Below are positions 61,106-64,000 of a DNA stretch of 64,000 bases, in pieces (positions within the stretch are counted from its first letter, which is position 1; every line of letters starts with the position of its first letter). Made by a program: the position numbers and the translations under genes. Under the pieces are notes generated by a model. That model did not search any database, was not told the origin of the DNA, and saw only the letters and a program-made list of their open reading frames with translations. The stretch is from Pseudohalocynthiibacter aestuariivivens (GTDB lineage Bacteria; Pseudomonadota; Alphaproteobacteria; Rhodobacterales; Rhodobacteraceae): contig NZ_CP049037.1 in NCBI RefSeq assembly GCF_011040495.1, positions 3,224,001 to 3,288,000 of the forward strand. The letters run 5' to 3'.

Positions 61106-63300
61106 CCGCCGCGCTGCGCCCTCCGGCCTCGGCCTGCCCGGCCTGCACTGCCGCACCGGCGGCGTTGGAACTGACGGGCGCATCAGAACCACAGACCGGC
61201 GAGATCGTCTTGTCTCTGCCGACGATCCACTGTGCCGCCTGTATTGCACGGATCGAGGCAGGGCTGGCCGCGCATGACGGGGTCAAGACTGCGCGCGTGA
61301 ACCTGACCCTGAAGCGCGCTACCATTGATGCTGCGCCGGACATAACTGCGGCAGATATGATCGCGGCAGTGACTGCGCTGGGCTATGAGGCGCATGAACT
61401 GGACCCAAGCGCGCTGAGTGCCACGGCGGCGGATCGGGCGGGGCGTGAGCTGTTGATGCGGTTGGCGGTTGCGGGGTTTGCCAGCATGAATGTCATGCTG
61501 CTGTCAGTCGCGGTCTGGTCCGGGGCGACGGATGCGACGCGCGACCTGTTCCATTGGATATCGGCGGCGATCGCATTGCCTGCCATCGTCTTTGCCGGGC
61601 AGCCGTTTTTCCGCAATGCGTGGCGCGCGCTGCGGGCGGGGCAGTTGAACATGGATGCCCCGATCACGCTGGCGATCCTGCTGGCCGTCGGCACATCGCT
61701 GTGGGAAACCGCGTTGCGTGGTGATCACGCCTATTTCGACGCCGCGCTGACATTGACGTTCTTCCTGCTGGCGGGGCGCTATCTGGATCATCGTACACGC
61801 GCGATTGCACGCTCTGCCGCCGAAGAGTTGACCGCACTCGAAGTGCCGCGCGCATGGCTATCCGAGGGCGGAACCGAACGCGAGGTACCGATCGCGCAGT
61901 TGCGGGTGGGTGATCGGGTCGTGGTGCGTCCCGGCGGACGACTGCCGGTCGATGGTGAGATCACTGATGGTGTGTCCGAACTGGATCGCGCGCTGCTGAC
62001 GGGCGAGACGCTGCCGGTCTTTGCCGGGCCGGGGCAGACGGTATCAGCGGGCGAGATGAACTTGACCGGACCGTTGACCATCCGCGCCACGGCCGTAGGG
62101 CGCGACACGTCGCTGCACCGCATGGCTGATCTGGTGGCCGTGGCCGAGGCCGGACGCGCCAATTACACCTCACTGGCGGACCGGGCGGCCAAGCTATACG
62201 CGCCGGGTGTACATATCCTGTCGGCGCTGGCGTTTCTGGGCTGGTATCTAGCGACCTATGACATGCGCACCGCGATCAACATCGCAGCGGCGGTTCTGAT
62301 TATCACCTGCCCCTGCGCGTTGGGCCTAGCGGTGCCGGCGGTGACGACAGCGGCCAGCGGGCGGCTGTTTCGGCGGGGCATGCTGATCAAACACGCCACG
62401 GCGCTGGAACGGTTGGCAGAGGTCGATACCGTGGTGTTTGACAAGACCGGCACTCTAACCACAGGCACGCCGGCTCTGACCGGGCTGGATGCGCTGGGCG
62501 ACCGCGAGGCAGGCATCGCTATGGCGTTGGCGCTGGGGTCATCGCATCCGCTGTCGCGGGCGATCGTGGAAGCGGGACAGGCGGCGGAGATAACGCCCGC
62601 ATCGGTGAGTGAGATCACGGAGGTGCCGGGATACGGGGCCAAGGGCGTCTGGAAGGGGCAAACGGTCCGGCTGGGGCGTGCCTCCTGGGTCGGAGCCGCG
62701 CCGCTGGCGGTGACAGCAAGCTACCTGCAAGTGGGAGAGGATGCGCCGGTCGCGCTGCCATTCGAGGATCGGTTGCGGGACGGCGCGGCAGAGACGGTCG
62801 CGCAGTTCATAGCACGTGGCTTCAAGGTGTACCTGTTCTCGGGCGACAGTGCGCCCAGCGTCGAAGCGATGGCCGAAAAATTGGGCATCACCCGTTGGAT
62901 GGCCGAAACACTCCCTGCGGACAAGGCTGCAAGGGTCGAGGAATTGCGCGCGTCCGGCGCGCACGTGCTGATGGTCGGGGACGGTCTGAACGATACCGCT
63001 GCGTTGGCGGCAGCGCATGTGTCGATCTCGCCCGCCAGCGCGCTGGATGCGGCGCGTGTGGCGTCGGACATGGTATTGCTGGGATCGGATCTGAGTGTTT
63101 TGGCGGAGGCGTGCACAATCGCCAAGTCCGCCACCAAACGTATTCGCGAGAATTTCCGCATTGCCACGCTCTATAATATCATCGCGGTGCCGTTGGCGGT
63201 GGCGGGACTGGCGACGCCACTGATCGCGGCGCTGGCAATGTCCACCAGTTCGATCACGGTTTCGCTGAATGCACTAAGGCTACGTGGGGGGCAACGATGA
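61102..63300 (+). CDS. ccoI: Copper-translocating P-type ATPase CcoI
   Basis: A 732-residue P1B ATPase that exports copper for assembly of the oxidase. A metal-binding CAAC (44-47) in an HMA domain, an extra CPAC near residue 12, the CPC helix motif (ITCPCALGLAVP), the phosphorylation site DKTGT, and GDGLNDTAAL in the hinge region are present. ATG 61102 overlaps ccoH by ATGA, and it ends in ATGA with ccoS, so the three are one unit. Confidence 0.97.
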   Translation: MTAALRPPASACPACTAAPAALELTGASEPQTGEIVLSLPTIHCAACIARIEAGLAAHDGVKTARVNLTLKRATIDAAPDITAADMIAAVTALGYEAHELDPSALSATAADRAGRELLMRLAVAGFASMNVMLLSVAVWSGATDATRDLFHWISAAIALPAIVFAGQPFFRNAWRALRAGQLNMDAPITLAILLAVGTSLWETALRGDHAYFDAALTLTFFLLAGRYLDHRTRAIARSAAEELTALEVPRAWLSEGGTEREVPIAQLRVGDRVVVRPGGRLPVDGEITDGVSELDRALLTGETLPVFAGPGQTVSAGEMNLTGPLTIRATAVGRDTSLHRMADLVAVAEAGRANYTSLADRAAKLYAPGVHILSALAFLGWYLATYDMRTAINIAAAVLIITCPCALGLAVPAVTTAASGRLFRRGMLIKHATALERLAEVDTVVFDKTGTLTTGTPALTGLDALGDREAGIAMALALGSSHPLSRAIVEAGQAAEITPASVSEITEVPGYGAKGVWKGQTVRLGRASWVGAAPLAVTASYLQVGEDAPVALPFEDRLRDGAAETVAQFIARGFKVYLFSGDSAPSVEAMAEKLGITRWMAETLPADKAARVEELRASGAHVLMVGDGLNDTAALAAAHVSISPASALDAARVASDMVLLGSDLSVLAEACTIAKSATKRIRENFRIATLYNIIAVPLAVAGLATPLIAALAMSTSSITVSLNALRLRGGQR

Positions 63301-63455
63301 ATATCCTCGTCTACCTGATCCCGATTTCGCTGTTTCTGGGGGCTGTAGGTCTGGTTGCGTTTATCTATACTGTGCGCAGCAATCAGTATGACGACCCAGA
63401 GGGCGACAGCCGCCGCATTTTATCGGATGAATGGGACGACCGGCCCAAGCCGTAG
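63297..63455 (+). CDS. ccoS: cbb3-type cytochrome oxidase assembly protein CcoS
   Basis: A 52-residue protein starting MNILVYLIPISLFLGAVGL with one helix, then an Asp/Arg-rich tail (YDDPEGDSRRILSDEWDD) typical of CcoS (FixS). Too short for many gene finders. ATG overlaps the ccoI stop (ATGA). Needed for heme/copper insertion in the oxidase. Confidence 0.93.
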   Translation: MNILVYLIPISLFLGAVGLVAFIYTVRSNQYDDPEGDSRRILSDEWDDRPKP

Positions 63456-63498
63456 TCGTTGCTCGTTGCCGGTGTATATCCGGCTCTGGCCAATTGGT

Positions 63499-64000
63499 TC
63501 AGCCCGGTTCGACCATGAAGCAGGTGAATTTCTTGGCCTGCAGGCGGCGGCAGGCCAGATCGGCTGTTTCGCGCGACAGCCCCATGAAGTTGGCGTCGAA
63601 ACCATTGGAACGCTGAACAACCTTACGCAATGATCCGTCCAGAGTGCTGATTTCGCTCAATGCTGTTTTTAGCAGTATCTTGCGTGCTTTGTACTGGCTG
63701 GGATAGCGGCCGACGTTGATGCCCCAGTTGCGACCGCCAGAGGTGGAAATACGGGTAACAACTTCTTGCACGGGGTCTTCTTGTGCTGGCTCGGTCTGAA
63801 CGGCTGCCACCAGTTCCGCAGGGCGCTTCACTGGCTTTACGGTATCTGTCGGCAATGCCGAGGCCAGCACAGTCTGGACTGCGACCTTCGGCTGAGTGGC
63901 GGGGGCGCTCTTGGCGGCGAGGGCAGTCGCTTGCGCGGCCATCAGCGCCTTTTCTATGTCATCCTGTGATGCGACCAGCACCGGCTCTGCCGTGACCGAT
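63499..64000 (-). CDS. SPOR-domain protein, C-terminal part (5' end outside window)
   Basis: The last ~167 residues, open at the window edge. A Pro/Ala/Val-rich linker (PVKRPAELVAAVQTEPAQED) leads to a SPOR domain beginning GGRNWGINVGRYPSQYKARKILL and ending TADLACRRLQAKKFTCFMVEPG, which binds denuded peptidoglycan at the septum. In related organisms D-alanyl-D-alanine carboxypeptidases carry this domain; the catalytic part is not visible here, so that is an inference. Convergent with ccoS. Confidence 0.8.
   Translation of the reverse strand, partial: SVTAEPVLVASQDDIEKALMAAQATALAAKSAPATQPKVAVQTVLASALPTDTVKPVKRPAELVAAVQTEPAQEDPVQEVVTRISTSGGRNWGINVGRYPSQYKARKILLKTALSEISTLDGSLRKVVQRSNGFDANFMGLSRETADLACRRLQAKKFTCFMVEPG

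Overview
The window looks like chromosomal DNA from an aerobic, respiring alphaproteobacterium of the Rhodobacterales (Roseobacter/Rhodobacter group). Supporting signs are the high GC content; the FnrL regulator whose cysteine spacing and length (about 250 aa) fit Rhodobacter FnrL; the usp-ccoNOQP and ccoGHIS clusters with FNR boxes; a CycM-type membrane cytochrome c; the short bacterial SRP RNA; COQ9, TrcR (DUF1013) and DUF1194 proteins; and the dnaX-ybaB-recR order. There are no insertion sequences, phage genes or CRISPR arrays.

Layout. 1-2.6 kb: end of a succinate dehydrogenase operon (sdhA 3' end, two small exported proteins, sdhB) and a ZIP-like transporter. 2.6-12.3 kb: housekeeping and orphan genes (PhnA, tRNA-Thr, an AstE/AspA-type deacylase, rpsU, COQ9, a quinone oxidoreductase, a sialidase-like protein with a membrane partner, RNase T2, TrcR, a LOV blue-light histidine kinase, a small lipoprotein). 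12.4-21.9 kb: an L,D-transpeptidase, an ornithine decarboxylase behind a leader that resembles an attenuator, recR-ybaB-dnaX, a DUF202 protein, an ankyrin protein, a zinc metallopeptidase and a dual-specificity phosphatase.

22.1-35.8 kb is an accessory catabolic island: GntR-tcuA-tcuB on the minus strand, then on the plus strand an AbrB-type transporter, an aminotransferase, an RraA-type aldolase, tctCBA, a ThDP enzyme, then a divergent IclR regulator and a LeuC/LeuD-type hydro-lyase pair. Together they suggest uptake, oxidation/transamination, (de)hydration and retro-aldol cleavage of a branched or substituted di- or tricarboxylic acid or amino acid that I cannot identify.

36-49 kb: SRP RNA, a cyclic-nucleotide phosphodiesterase, nudC, pheA, cycM and a yejABEF peptide ABC transporter followed by a sulfotransferase. 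The YejF ATPase carries about 93 extra residues, including two predicted membrane helices, inside its first nucleotide-binding domain; this is the strongest oddity in the window. 49-64 kb is the microaerobic respiration locus: hemN/fnrL divergent around an FNR box, DUF1194, usp/ccoNOQP divergent around two FNR boxes, a quinone reductase behind a SoxR-like promoter, a tiny ORF and a LysR regulator, then ccoGHIS with its own FNR box, and the 3' end of a SPOR-domain protein.
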